Assembly (NCBI GenBank): GCA_003024785.1
Contig: PUQB01000268.1
Coordinates: 124,001-188,000 of the forward strand
From: Selaginella tamariscina
Lineage: Eukaryota > Streptophyta > Lycopodiopsida > Selaginellales > Selaginellaceae
Length of the DNA stretch: 64,000 nucleotides
Direction: 5' to 3'
Below the pieces are notes generated by a model. It did no database searches. It saw only the letters and a list, made by a program, of their open reading frames with translations, and was not told the DNA's origin. Of this stretch, positions 34,026-46,560 are shown in pieces. How positions within the stretch are numbered: position 1 is the stretch's first letter; each line of letters begins with the position of its first letter. Position numbers and translations under genes: made by a program.

Positions 34026-35614
34026 TGTCATAGTTTTTTTTACTATGACTCCTTTTTACTTTGGACGTGATTGTTGTTACTTATTGAACTATGTTGATAA
34101 GCCTAGGTGTAGAAGAAATAGGCTTAGTGCATTTAGGTATCTAGTGATGGTCCAGTCGGGTGTTATTAGGTATTTGCATGAAACTCTGGGCGAAGCTAGC
34201 TTCCATCTAGAAAACTCTTACTCATTTTCGTGTCCTGGTTGGGTTAATGGTTAGTTCTGGTGAGTTTGACATGTTGGATATGTTTAGAAATACCTCTAGG
34301 TTTGATAGGTTAGGGTTTAGGGGTCAATGGATCATTAATTAACTCACCAAGTATATTCCCTTTGGAAATGAGATTCCGTGTAAGTCCACTTATGTAAACA
34401 GGAAAATTGGGGGGGGGGCTCTGTCACATATATTAAATAATACATAGGTATAACCCTTTATTGTGTCACCTCAACTTCCAAACAATAGGGGTACATCCCA
34501 CCTTCAGGGTAGCCTACCCTTAACGTTGGCGAATCCATGTATGGAGGTCCTATCGGACTACACGTCCCAAGAGGCAAAGGTAGAGGCTTGTCTCCAACCT
34601 CCTCCTTCATGTCAAGTTAGGTGTAACACTCATGGCCAAGCAAGGCATATGTCCAATTGTGGGCATGGATCTTATTTGACAGGTTCACGTTACTTAGTTC
34701 TTGAGGGTTCACTAACGGGTTCTAGTTGGCATTTAGGAGCCACATTTGTGGCACTTGGTGCAACTCTTGAATCTAAGGGCTATGGCATGATAGCCCACCC
34801 TATGGAAGGCAGTGTCACATGGAGATGTGACATTGGGTTAGACGTCACACGATACAATGCCCGAGGCATGCCCTTTAGGGTTGTGTCAAGGGCTTGTCAC
34901 GAAGGGGTTGGATACTCTAGCAAACAAGCATGCTTGTGCTTGCACTAGGGTGATAAGCTTGGGCATCTGCTCAAGGAAGATTAGGTCTCGTAACTAGGTG
35001 TGCTTTTAGCACACTTAGCTAGGGAGTGTTCTCCCTAGAATCTAGGGGTTGAACAACTAAGTTGTTAGCATGAGCCCTTTCGTGAGGCACTCACAAAGTC
35101 ATGTACTTAGGGTTATCAAACCTAGCTTTAGGGAGTTTGCTTAGTAGAACACTCGAGTTTGCCTACGGCACACACTCGTGTCCTCACTAAGTACTAGCCT
35201 TAGGTCTAGGGTATGACTTGCCACTCAAACCTTTAAGGGTTAGTCATGGTTCAAAGTACTCCTTGTCGCCTAAAGGGGTTGTAGTCCCGGATGAGGGTGA
35301 TTCCTCAAGGGGTAAGTGACAATGCCTTGGCTTTGTCATGGGGGTATGTGTGAGATACATATCCTCTATGGGGTTAGGGCATAAGCATGTTAGGTCTACT
35401 GGGACAGAATCCTAAAGTTTATTCGAGTTATTCTCTAGGGTTCAGGATAGTCATTCTAGGGGACTTAGGGTAGGACTCTAAGTCTTTGCCTAATTGGGCC
35501 TTTAAGTCAGACTCTTCAGGTTATCTTGGAAGACTTAGCGTTACTCACACAGGGTGATGACGTCAGATGGCCACTTGGTAACCACGTGTTGCCCTTTGGG
35601 TTAAAACTTTAATA
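34026..35614 (+). repeat. family A LTR copy
   Basis: About 1.59 kb, tgtcatagttttttttacta to gttaaaactttaata. Contains an 8-9 bp G run near 34410. The frame at 34463-34948 inside it is a chance ORF. Confidence 0.85.
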
Positions 35615-36051
35615 GTTTGTTTAGTAAAACACTCATGTTTGCCTACAGCGCATACTCGTGTCCTTGTTAAGTACTAGCCCTAGGTCTAGGGTATGACTTG
35701 GCCACTCAAACCCTTAGGGGTTAGTCGTGGCTTAAAGTATCCCTTGTCGCCCTAAAGGGGTTGTACTCCTAGATGATGGTGATTCTTTAAGGATGCCTTA
35801 AATCTATCATGAAGGTATGTGTGAGACACGTCTCCTTTGTAGGGTTAGGGCATGAGCCTGTCTAGGTCTACTAGGATAGGATTTCAAAGTCTACTCGGGT
35901 TATCCTTAGAGTTCAGGGGATAGTCATTTTAGGGAACTTATGGTAGGGCTCTAAGTCTTCAGCCTAATTAAGCATTTGAGTTAGACTCTTAGGGTCATTT
36001 TAGAAGGCCATTTGGAGCCACGTGTTGGCCATTCGGGTTAAAATTTTGACA
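35615..36051 (+). repeat. family A LTR 3' fragment
   Basis: Repeats the last ~440 bp of the LTR directly after a complete LTR end (ttagtaaaacactcatgttt to aaattttgaca), so a second copy is fused head to tail behind the first. Confidence 0.8.
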
Positions 36052-36430
36052 TCCACCTTTGAATAATCATTTGCATAGCAACTGGGGTTCATCTGATGAC
36101 CAAGGGAATCTAGTTCATGAACCCATGGAACTAGGATCTTGTGTCGTTGAACCTCTCTGACAGACTAACCTTAGGTTCCTGTGGGGGTGTAAAGGAACTC
36201 AAGCTTGAAGGCTTGCCCTATAATAGCTGGATTTGTTGAGTTTGTCCACTTGTTGCACTGGCTTTTGACCCTCCTAATCATGCCATTCCTTGATCTTTAT
36301 AAACTCATGTTTTTTTGCCATTAATAGTTGGTTTTTGCTTGTTAGCTGCTATTTCTCTTGCTATAAACTTTCCAACATGTGTGTATAATCTTGTTAAGTG
36401 ATTCTTGTCATTATCCTAATGTGACTAGAC

Positions 36431-38359
36431 CGCAACTAACATAAATGGATTCCAATTCAAACTGTAATGGCCGAGGCCAATAACAAAGTATGAATGAAAT
36501 CTTTTAGTGAAAAGGAAACAAGAAGAAAGTATACTGATTAAATAGTATTATAAGAGATTGGCTGGTATTGAATCAGAATGTTAAAACCCTAACCCTAGCC
36601 TCCTTTACCAGCATTATACCAGCATTAGCATCAACTTAAAATATTTTAAGAAATATTTTAGTATTGACATATACTAGCATTAACATTAACTTAGTATATT
36701 ATCAACATGTGTGAATTATAAACTAATATATTCATATGTATGGTTGCAATAATGGAGCTTGCACAAAAGAGTAAGTAAGTTGTGTGTTATATTGTCAAAA
36801 AATTAACAATAGTACACAATACACATGCTTTATTAATTCACACTTGTCTTATTTTATATCTTCCTCATCTTCCCTAGTTAAATATAATAAATTTATATAA
36901 CCAATAATCTGTATAATATGGCTATCTAGATTATATAATATACAAAGTTGCAATATTTTGGCATCCTTACTAGTTGGATCTTTGTGGCTTGGGTTGCCCC
37001 TTTGCTAGAGCGTGACGACCTATTGACATCCTTGGGCTTCCAATTCCTCATCCTTGTCCCATATTGTGTCCAATAAGCCTTTCATTAAGGGGTAGTTGCT
37101 TGTTAATTCAATTTACGTCATACAAGAAGAGACATGTGGTGCCACTTCTTTTCAACATGTCTGACCAAGGAGTGAAGTATGATGGGTAATATGTAGCACT
37201 ATGTGTTTTGAGGGTCATAAACATGCCACCCCTTTTATGATTATGTCCTTCTTGTTTGAAATGTAATTGTTGTAGCCATTGCAATAGCATGTTAATTCTT
37301 GTTTTTCTTCCACTTCAATGCATAAATCCCATATGGAACATCCACAGTGTTTTTAAAGTAATGTTTGTGATTTTCACTTCTTTCTCTTTAGTAAACGTTG
37401 TCACTATAGTCCACTATGTAGGAAAATAATATACATGATAGTTTCATTATCTATAGGCTTTCATGGCAATTGTTATTACTTCATCCTTCTTAAATCTTTG
37501 TGATAAACAAAGTCATTGTACATCTCCTTATCAATCAACCTCAATTCCTTGAACAATGAAGCCTGAATGCAAAGTTCTTTATTCTCATTGTGTGCAGCAT
37601 CATCAACTTCTTTTTTTCTTGTATCCTTGTCATTACTAAAGTTCTTACACATCACATTCTCTTTCATAGCACGATAATGGGATCATGCATGCTTTAAATT
37701 GATGTTAAGCTCATGAGGTACATCCATTTTTAATACTAGCGCTTGTACCCCTTAGTTGAACTCCATATCCTTTTGTAGTAAGTTGTTTAAGGCAATAGAT
37801 TTCCTGTCTCTTAGGCCAATAGCTTGCATCCCAATTGGGGAATCAAGTTAGAAAGAGAAGAGAGTGAGAAAGTATAATAGTTAGCGATTGTTGCTAGACA
37901 TATCCTTGTAGGGGATTTGTTGATAAAATGAGCCAAAAGATGGTGGTTGTGGAACAAAGTGTCATATGGTTGTTGTTGGATCAAACCTCTAATGCCCATT
38001 ATACCCTAGCATGGTAGAACATTGGCAACTACTATAATTATTACAACACCTCTTAACACATTATTTAGTGATGCATTATCCCTAATTGGGCTATACCATG
38101 TCTGCAGCATTGGCCACAATGTCTTTGTGCTGTTTTTGCAAGTGTAGATTCAAGGAGGCATTAAAATCATCATAACACTTATAGATACTCTAAATCAAGT
38201 AGAAGTACTTATAGCCACTACAATGGCTTTCTTTCCAATGTCATTAGTTTTCTCTTTTCCATTCACCAAGGAAGTCTTCTTCATATTGACAACCAGACAT
38301 ATTTACCAGTTGGAAGCAATTGTGTGTTGTGGGAGTTAAGGAATACATTTTTTGGAGTT
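36431..38359. other. degenerate repeat-derived region
   Basis: About 75 bp at 36956-37030 match the family B gag (gcatccttactagttggatc, cttgggttgcccctttgct). Two minus-strand ORFs (37108-37290 and 37476-37667) show no family I recognise and have many stops around them. No intact gene. Confidence 0.5.
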
Positions 38360-38655
38360 GCCATATTATATTATTGTTATTAATATATTATAGAATGTTA
38401 TGTGAGCCAGTACTCAGACTTTTTGCCCATACAGTTAATAACAAGTTGGCCTAGCTAGAATGAGTTTGAGTAGAGTGTATCATTTACATGCTCTCCAAGA
38501 GGTAATTACATGAAGAGCTTCTACCTTCTTGCGATCCCATGCTCTACACCATTTAATGCCATTCAGACTACCAGTATCTCTCCAAGCAAGCAAATTAATG
38601 GGTGCTAAATCACCTAAACACAAGAAGCATAAAGAAATGGAAAACATAATTGATG
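38360..38655 (+). pseudogene. duplicated 5' piece of the terpene synthase gene
   Basis: About 296 bp match 43964-44255 at roughly 85-90%: the sequence upstream of the exon, the acceptor region and the exon start coding for VIPCSIPFKCHPDYQYLSKQ in the other copy. Here the acceptor ttacag has become ttacat, and several indels break the frame. No homology follows after about 38655, so only the 5' part was copied or kept. Confidence 0.85.
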
Positions 38656-41540
38656 AAAGACATGACTTGCCGCCCAAATTTCTTAGTTATAAATGAAAAT
38701 GTTTCGTACTGTAAGTTGCGTATACAAAACATTTCCACTTGGAAGACAAATGTTACACTTAACAAAAACTAATATAAATATGTAATTAAGGTTTGAAGTA
38801 AAGTTTATTCATACTATATGAAGTATATTTTTTCATTTAAACTTTCACTTATGAAGTGAAGTTTTTTTTTTTTTTGAACTATACTTAAAACTTCAAAAGA
38901 ATTTGTTATTTTGAACATTATTTGAAAACTTCATAAAGAGTTAGTTTTATTATAAACAGACATGTTGAATCATAAGTTAAACCCTAAACATAAACCTTGG
39001 ATTTAAAGTTTGACTACTACATGCGAGCACAAGAATAGGATCTAACAAACGTGAGCATGGTATGGGATCGAGACTGAGATTTGGAGGGTCAATAATGAGG
39101 AGCTACATGCAGATTTTTGTAGGCATATGGAGATTATGTATGAAGGTCACTAGTGATAAGTCATAGATGCCTCTGTCAATTCTTTGTTGGTGAATGATGT
39201 GAAGCAGATTGCATATACAAGCACAATTTAAATGACATCAAAAAGTGTACCATGTAAGTGCATTTTTTCCTTTGTTTGTTTTGTGTATCTTAAATGCATT
39301 GTGTATATAATAATCCTTCCCTTTTTTGTGTATCTCAACGGATAGACAATACTCATGATTCCTCACAAATGGATAATCAAAGTGCATTTATGTTCCATGT
39401 GTATGTATAAGGTTAAGTACCGATCTTAGCTTAGTGTGAACATCTACGGAATTATTGAGGGTCAATCCTTGTGAATGTGCCGATTGTGTAATGTTTCTAG
39501 TGTTTTCTATGTTTGCCCAGATAGGGCAATGCCTTTGATGAGGCCAAATGAGTGGAAATTGTAGAAGGAGAATCAATCTTAAAAAGAGCCAATGGCTAGG
39601 ATGAACGAGGATGGGGAGCAACAAGAGACAAACGGAACAGAAATTTGTTCTCAAGTTGTTGCGATTGGGTAAGATGCACCCATGGTGTAGTCTTTGGTGA
39701 TGATTTTTTTGGAAGAGTTTGTGCCATGCCAGAGAAAGCACATAACAAGGGTAAGGCAACAATTCAACATGTGCTTAAATAGCTAGCAGAGGAGTGAAAT
39801 GTTTTGGAATCAAACTCATTCTAAGATATTCCATCTTAGACAATTATACCAACAATGGAGGGTATAACCGACAATCCATTTTCAGGAATCTTGAGCAAGG
39901 AGAAACCATGGCCAGAGTATTAAAGTTTGCATGGCTCAATTCAATCCACCGCCCTTCTAACAATCACCGCAAACACATGCAGGTATGTATAGTAGAGGTG
40001 CATATCATGACAATGGCTTTGTAGAACATGCAAGTCTGTAATTTTCCATTTGAGAAGAGAGATTAGCAATAGCAGTAGTGTCCAAAAGGCAGCACAAAAC
40101 AAACATGACCTTCAAGCATCATAGAGTGCTTGAACATAAGGACATGCATGCCACATATATCCAAGTGTAGTTTGAACAAATCCTTGTGCAACTTTAGCAG
40201 GAGGTTGTGAAGTAGATGGTTGTAGGAGTAAACAAGATGTAGGACATGACACAGCTTGTTGCAAGCCTCTTTAATCATCTGGTGAATGCATGATATATGA
40301 TCAAGGACAAAGTTGACATTTAACAACTTATTGTGCAAGCTATTGTGAATGTCATGGCACAAAAGATGATAGCGATTCAAGGAATAGTTAGCAAGGGAGT
40401 GTAATGCATGGTGAAGTTGCAAACACCTAATTTGGTCATGCATTGGATGTCAAGCCATCTTAGGCGTCTTAGGAGCCAATGACCTTGTTCCAAAGGTTTG
40501 TGCGAGCACAAGTTGGTAGTTAAAAGAGATGCATGCACTTCGTCTTCAGGTCACGATGATACAACAGAAGCTAGATAAGGAGAAAGCAAATTTTCAAAAG
40601 TATAAAAATTAGGAGGAGGCTGAATATCATGAGGATACTTAGGATGTGTTGTTGTGAGGACACAACAACATATAAGAAGGGTATAATGTTAAAGGTAGAA
40701 AGTTAGAAGTATAAAACATCCTATTGTGGGGAGATAAGGGTAGGAAGGTTCATATGTAACTTAAAAAGAAGGATATGAAGGAAGGAAATTCTTATCAAAA
40801 GGAAAAAGAAATGAAAGTCTTAAAAGAAAAAGGATAATGTGGAGTACAGGGAAGTAGTTAAAGAAAGGGAGAAGGAGAGAGGAGTCTCCACACTTGTTCT
40901 CTTGTATTCATGTTAGAATAAATGTGTGTAATTTTAATGGATGTGTTTAACAAAGTAATAGTCAAAATTTGTTCTTGCCCTTAACTTCGGATTAGTCATT
41001 GTGGCACCATAAAAAAGTTATTTTTGATAATGAGAAAAGCCTTCTTTGCATTATGCAACGGGTTTCTAGAAGAAGGTTATGTCAACATCATAAGTAAAAC
41101 TGAAATGACGCAGCTCATGGGCCAACCAAGCTACTACAAGATTTTTTTGTTCAACGCAAACAAAATAGGTTGCTTAATAAGTAAGAAAATATCCATATTG
41201 TGTGGCATTCACTTGCTACCTTTGTTGGACAAGTAAGGAGTCCCATCTAACGAACTCTATCAATGTCAAATTCATTAGATACATTTCTGAACTTCTTTTA
41301 TTTTCATTAATGCAACTAAGTTGAAAGACTTATTAATTTTTAGTGCAAGATGGAATGTGCCACATCAAGAACTAGTAAATGGCACCCCCACGCATCCTCG
41401 ACACTAAAGGCCATTGAGTCCATCACATTGGGTGTCATTACTAGGTTAACGAGTACAAGAGTAAGAAAAGAACATCACCACAAACATGATTTATAGTTAT
41501 AAAAAAGAAACATGGGATACATGTGACTCCAGAGATAGAG
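38656..41540. other. region without recognisable genes
   Basis: Only short frames are present (for example 39388-39762 and 40063-40443, minus). They look like reverse readings of degraded coding-like DNA, with no recognised motif. Likely old transposon remains. Confidence 0.4.
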
Positions 41541-41616
41541 TGTCATAGTTCTAACCTGATGAGTTGACTACCTGGGTAAAGATTGTGGGATATGTGGGAT
41601 GTGGGCAAAAAGACCC
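41541..41616 (+). repeat. inverted repeat, left copy, flanking the terpene gene region
   Basis: tgtcatagttctaacctgat, then cctgggtaaagatt and a gtgggatatgtggg stretch. The reverse complement lies at 47520-47598 with a handful of differences. Similarity stops on both sides. Confidence 0.85.
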
Positions 41617-41984
41617 AAGTGGACCTAGGTCATCATGACCAAGGGCCCTCTCATAAACACCAATTGGCCCTTTGCCTAGTTGGCATAAGGGGAGAGGAAA
41701 AGGTTGTGACATAGAGGGTATTATTGCTCCTTTTGCAAGCAAGTCTTTAGCGCATTGTAGAGGGGGAAAAAAGAAAACAAGAGAGAGAGGAACAACATAA
41801 GAAAACGAGGAAGAGGGTTGAGGGACTAGGTAAGCAATTGATAATAACAAATCATATAACAACGAGAACGAAGGTAGAAGTAGTAAATAGGGTCGATATA
41901 TACATGGATTTGATCAGCGTTGTCAAGAACAACACATGAAATATATTGAAGACTATCATGGAATAGTGCAACTAGACGGGAAGT

Positions 41985-42344
41985 ATGTACATGTATCGTA
42001 AGAAATTCAGAAATTACAGTGTAAACTTAATTTTAACTAGGATACCAACATGGTTCTCACTGGGGAAGGATGACATGGTAAAGGCTTTGAATATGTATAG
42101 TATAGATGTAGTTCACGTTTTAGTGGGGTTGTCACCAACATTTGTGGACGATAATGGATGGATATGCATGTTTACTCCTATAAACAAGGTTCAAGAGGTG
42201 ACCTTCAATCTGACAGAGCATGGATGGAAAAGGGTCATAAGTTACATGGTTGTACTAGGTTTAAAAACTGATAGCTTTGGATATGTTTTGGACAACATTG
42301 AAATGATAAAAGTAAATAACATTGTCATGTTTAGAAATTATTAA
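41985..42344 (+). CDS. hypothetical ORF, 119 codons, doubtful
   Basis: The longest open frame in this stretch (contains GWICMFTPINKVQEVTF). The composition is protein-like rather than simple repeat, but I recognise no family. The frame after its stop is broken. It may be a remnant of a larger gene or element. Confidence 0.25.
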   Translation: MYMYRKKFRNYSVNLILTRIPTWFSLGKDDMVKALNMYSIDVVHVLVGLSPTFVDDNGWICMFTPINKVQEVTFNLTEHGWKRVISYMVVLGLKTDSFGYVLDNIEMIKVNNIVMFRNY

Positions 42345-44096
42345 ATAACTATTTTGTGAATTGAAAAAAACAATACTCATCATAATATTGGCTTGCACAA
42401 TAGACTCAAGTCTAGTATTTATCGCAACATACTACGACAATTATGATTTCAACAATGATTGTTTCACAATGCAAGTTGATGAGGATCTATAGTACAACAA
42501 GAATACATACGATCAAATACAATACATGGTCATGTGTATGAGTTTCTAGCAACATGTCAAAGGATGCATAGTGGATCTTGTATGTAGTTTTGGTTCAAAT
42601 ATACATGAAATTGCAAAATCAAGCATACATTACATAAGACTAGAGTAGGACAAGGAACTTATAGCTATAGTACATGAGTACACTCTTGTACTGGAACTAA
42701 ACTTATGATTTTGTATATTAAGAGGAGGTTTCTTGACCTAGACGACACCATTGTGGTTAGTCCTATGCTTGAATCATAATTATGTAAATATAATCTATAA
42801 TAAATTACTTAAGTAATACAATATTTACAAATATTTGAATAATTAATAATCTTTAAAAAATGTAAAATTTAACAAAATATATAATATTTGAGAAAATTCA
42901 AAAATTATTCTATAAAATATTAATTTCATAACTCAAGAATCACAGCAAAATGAATTCACATGTGCCCTTAAATTATTCTGGCTGATATGGTAGTGGATTT
43001 GCACCAAATCCCCACCGTTCAAAATTGTGAAGGTAAAACAAAAATACATGTAAAAGTTAGCCTCCTTTCAAAATTTGCCCTACTTAATTTTGATTCAAGA
43101 ACAATTTTGTGCCCTAAGTTTCTCTTTATTTGATCATGAATGCTATAAATATATTTTAAATAAACAAATTTAAAATAAATAATGTTAATTTTAAATTGTA
43201 GATATAGTAAGTTAATGTAAAAATAATTAAGTTAAGGAATAATATTAATTTAATAAATAATTGAATTATTCATAATGTATTTGAACCTATTACCCCTAAT
43301 ATAAATATCAATGCAAATCAATTACTTTTAACATAATCTTTTAATTTGAGTTAAGGGTTGTTATAAATATCTATTATCATTTAATTTTAGGGTTTGTATA
43401 AATCTAAAACATGCTAATCAAATTCACTCTTAACCCTTATTTAACTTAAATAATAAGGTAAAGACCAGACTCTTAATCATTTTAGAAAATGGCAATTGTC
43501 CAATTGTACAGGTGTGACTCTCAAAGATTAGTTATCATTAACATGTCATTTGCTATCGCGTGGCTCAATGAAAAGCATAACCTTCCATGAGTTATTACCT
43601 ATAGTAAATATATTATTATTCTTGTGCCTGTACTGAGCTAAGTGGTGTATAATAATTCACTGTCGCATAATCAGCAAGAATACTGTAACGACTGGCCCGC
43701 TGTCTCCAGCATGGGCCCAATGAAACTGACCTGTCCGTGAAAATGCGGACTATTGAATATTTTAATCTCTTTATGCTTGGTCCAAGGTTGTCAAATGAAG
43801 ATCATACTGCTAGTAATCTTGAAAATTACCTTGTGTTTAAGAAGCTTTTCTGTGCAACTAGTAGTTAGTATGTACAATTTAATTACGTTTTTGTTACCCT
43901 AATTACAGCTCAATAAAGAAGGCCCAGAGCGCACAAGAATTTATTAAAATCTGTGACACTGGGCCATATTATATTATTGTTATTAATATATTTATAAAAC
44001 GTTATGTGAGCCCAGTACGCAGACTTTTTTTGCCCGTACAGTCAATAGCAACTTGGTCTAGCTAGAATGAGTTTGAGTAGAGTTTACCGTTTACAG
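42345..44096. other. upstream region of the terpene synthase gene
   Basis: AT-rich to about 43460. A first exon of the terpene synthase must lie here, because the exon at 44097 begins inside a codon, but I could not place it securely. The part from 43964 on is duplicated at 38360. Confidence 0.45.
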
Positions 44097-45148
44097 GCTC
44101 TCCAAGAGCTGATTACCTGCAAGAGCTTCTACCTCCTGTGATCCCATGCTCAATACCATTTAAATGCCATCCAGACTACCAGTATCTCTCCAAGCAGGCA
44201 AATGAATGGGTGCTAAATCACCTAAATACAAGAAGCATAGAGAAACGAAAAATATATTGGGTACAAATCTCCACTTTACGCATGTTTCACAGTACCAGAT
44301 GGAGAAACAGACAAGCTTTTAGCAGTCTGTAAGTACATATGGCTTATTACAATCCAAGATGATTTTCTGGAGGACTATTCTACTGAATCCAACAGAGATT
44401 TGTTCTACAAAATTGCTGCAGGAGACATGTCAATGGAGAAGGTCCCCAACAATGGAGTGTTCAAAGCCCAAGCTGATGTGTTCTTGGAACTGCCCAAGCT
44501 CATGTCTCACAAGGTATTTAACAGATTCATGGACTCCTATAAGCAATGCATTAACCAATTTGGTGCACACAAATTTCCTGATGAAGTCACCTTAGATCAA
44601 TACGTCTCTTGGAGACGCGAAGATGTTCTGCTTAAGCCGCTGCTTCAATACATGGAGATGTGTTCAGGGGTTGAGCTCAAAGACAAAGATTTGGAATCCG
44701 AAGAGTATTTTGTGCAGTTGCTGCTATGATGGATTACTTTTGGATGGTTAATGACGTCTTTTCATTTGCTAAGGAGTTAAGAAAGGGAACTGTGGCCAAT
44801 GTTATTCCCGTTTTGTTATTCACTGATCCTTGTGTTTTTAGTGTTCAAGCAGCAGTGGACAAAGTATGTAACATGATTCAGGAAAAGGAGCACGAGTTTA
44901 AGTATTATCACGAGGTTCTTACGAGGAAAGCTAAGGAAACAAAGAACAACGAGTTTCTGGAGTACCTGAGGTTGCTTCCAGCGTTTATATCGGGCAGTCT
45001 GAGATGGCACTATATTAGTGCTCGCTACCATGGTGTAGACAATCCTTGTATTACCGGTGAGCCTTTCAGTGGTACTTGGTTACTTGGTTGGAACAAGACG
45101 GTTATAATTCCTGAATGCAAAGAAAAGCATCCTTATTTGCTTGCTTGA
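44097..45148 (+). CDS. microbial-type terpene synthase-like protein (5' exon not placed, two or more frame breaks)
   Basis: The reading begins after a tttacag acceptor and runs LQELLPPVIPCSIPFKCHPD, NEWVLNHLNTRSIEK, then (one-base shift near 44255-44270) YACFTVPDGETDKLL and the aspartate-rich metal motif DDFLED (44358-44375), then a long alpha-helical middle. After another one-base shift near 44712-44722 come DYFWMVNDVFSFAKE with the complete NSE/DTE metal motif (NDVFSFAKE, 44750-44776) and a C-terminal WLLGWNKTVIIPE. Both metal motifs and the lack of a plant beta/gamma domain mark a class I synthase of the microbial-like type known in non-seed plants. It would ionise a prenyl diphosphate; the product is unknown. 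Motifs are intact, so it may be a functional gene with assembly indels or a very young pseudogene. It faces the cis-prenyltransferase gene tail to tail, 431 bp apart. Confidence 0.78.
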
Positions 45149-45579
45149 TCAACATTCCTTTTAATAATGATTTTTAAATGTTTTATACGTATATAATCTT
45201 TTTAAATCTTTCAAACAAGTCCTTCTAGACCCAAACCATCTTAGCTACAAAGTTGTTCTTGGTTTTTAAGTGTAATCAACAGTTATAATACAGTTTATAA
45301 ATTGTTTATAATTCATAACACACTTGTCTCAGAGTGAATTTTCTGTTTTAAAACTATATATAGGGCCTTAGCTTGAAACGACTTTATATTTCAGACCCTA
45401 TTTTAAAATGACCATATATTCGATGGATTACGACATATACAAGTAATTAAAGCATAGACATGACAGCACCATATTCATATTGTCATCACTTATGATTCAC
45501 CATATAAATAAAATCATCCATATGGATAGCTCTAGATTTGTTAGTTAGAATGTCTCCATATAGAATAACTATCTTTTAA
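45149..45579. other. shared 3' region between convergent genes
   Basis: 431 bp of AT-rich DNA holding the 3' ends of both the terpene synthase and the cis-prenyltransferase gene. No other feature seen. Confidence 0.6.
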
Positions 45580-46499
45580 TCAAGCATTATGAGTGGACCC
45601 AAAGGTCCTCTTCCTATTTTGAAACTCCAACAACGCTTTCTTATATTGCTCTTCGCCAAACTCGGGCCAGAACTTCTCTTCAAACACAAGCTCTGTGTAT
45701 GCAAGTTGCCAAAGCATAAAATTACTTAAACGGATGTCACCTGCAGTGCGAATAAACAGATCTGGAGAGCTAGTGCCTTGTCTTCCATGCATAAGCTCCT
45801 CAGAGAATTTATTCTCGTCGATATCCTCGACATCCAATTTGCCAGACTTAACTTTTCTAGCAATTCCCCGACAGGCCTTCACTATGTCAGCACGACCACT
45901 GTATCCAATTGCCATGGTAAGCTTCATGTTTCTGTTGTTTTTCGTTAATTATGTGCGGTGGCAATTGTGTTTTGTAATGACGGTGGTAATCTAGGAATGT
46001 CACCTATGCAGTTGAATTGTATTCCATGCCTGAAATGATAAATTAAATCTTGAGAGATTAGAAAGTATATGTATGTGTTACCTCAGAACATTACTGGGTT
46101 GTGTGGGACTAATAAATCGCTCAATATTCTCCATCCAGCATTGAACTTCATCCTGAACATCTATATTATGTATTTAGTCTGTGAATTCATATGATTTACC
46201 TGAGGTCTGTTGAAATTTTCTGTTGAAAATGCATAAACCGTCAAATATTTGATACCCCAATCGCTAGAGAGTTTTACGATCCTGTCACAATTGGAGTAGC
46301 AACCTTGCGCTGCAACTTTGAGTTGTTCGTCTCCTAAAGCTCCTCGCGACTTTGCCCATCTATAGTTTCCATCCATAACAATGGCAACGTGTTTTGGTAG
46401 TTTGAGAGGATCTAGCTCTGCAGGTAACAGAGGCTTGTTGTACTTTTGAACAGCCACAGTAGCTTCTACCGAAAACATGCTTACAATATACCTTGCCAC
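45580..46499 (-). CDS. cis-prenyltransferase (UPP/dehydrodolichyl diphosphate synthase family), upstream exon possible
   Basis: Exons on the minus strand: up to 46499-46200, 46152-46082 and 46029-45580. Region I is HVAIVMDGNYRWAKSRG with the catalytic Asp; region III is YLTVYAFSTENFNRP; regions IV-V are GYSGRADIVKA, SPDLFIRTAGD, RLSNFMLWQLAYTELVFEE and WPEFGEEQYKKAL. Total about 273 residues, in the normal range for the domain. It condenses isopentenyl diphosphate onto an allylic diphosphate with cis geometry. The reading 5' of Met at 46478 begins right after a possible acceptor (aatttag), so a transit-peptide exon may lie upstream. One fault: between AHN and MKLTMAIGYSG (about 45940-45960) one base is missing, creating TAA. 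All catalytic residues are kept. Confidence 0.82.
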
Positions 46500-46560
46500 C
46501 TAAATTCTCTCAGTTATAAATGGAAATATTTGGTAATATAAGTTGCGTAAACGACTTCGT

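Larger units (their letters stand above)
25511..36430 (-). mobile_element. rotted minus-strand Ty3/gypsy element, split by family A LTR copies
   Basis: Pieces of one gypsy-type polyprotein occur in order on the minus strand: integrase (25590-26340), RNase H (26500-27080), RT (28720-29400), protease and gag (29400-30325), gag (31984-32441), and a gag N-terminal or leader part (36052-36430). Family A LTR copies sit between them in the opposite orientation. All reading frames are broken by many stops. The outer limits are approximate. Confidence 0.7.

Noticed and set aside
34463-34948. 161-codon open frame
   Set aside because: Entirely within a family A LTR (34026-35614). The same region in the other LTR copies is interrupted.
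36580-36602. Telomere-like aaccctaaccct
   Set aside because: Only about two units; isolated and common by chance in plant DNA.
40063-40443. 126-codon His/Leu-rich minus-strand frame
   Set aside because: No motif, biased composition and broken surroundings on both strands; looks like an antisense reading of degraded DNA.
43728-43860. Candidate first exon of the terpene synthase (atgaaactgacc or atgcggactattg)
   Set aside because: Neither frame reaches a good donor with the phase needed at 44097, and no family likeness could be seen, so the first exon was left unplaced.
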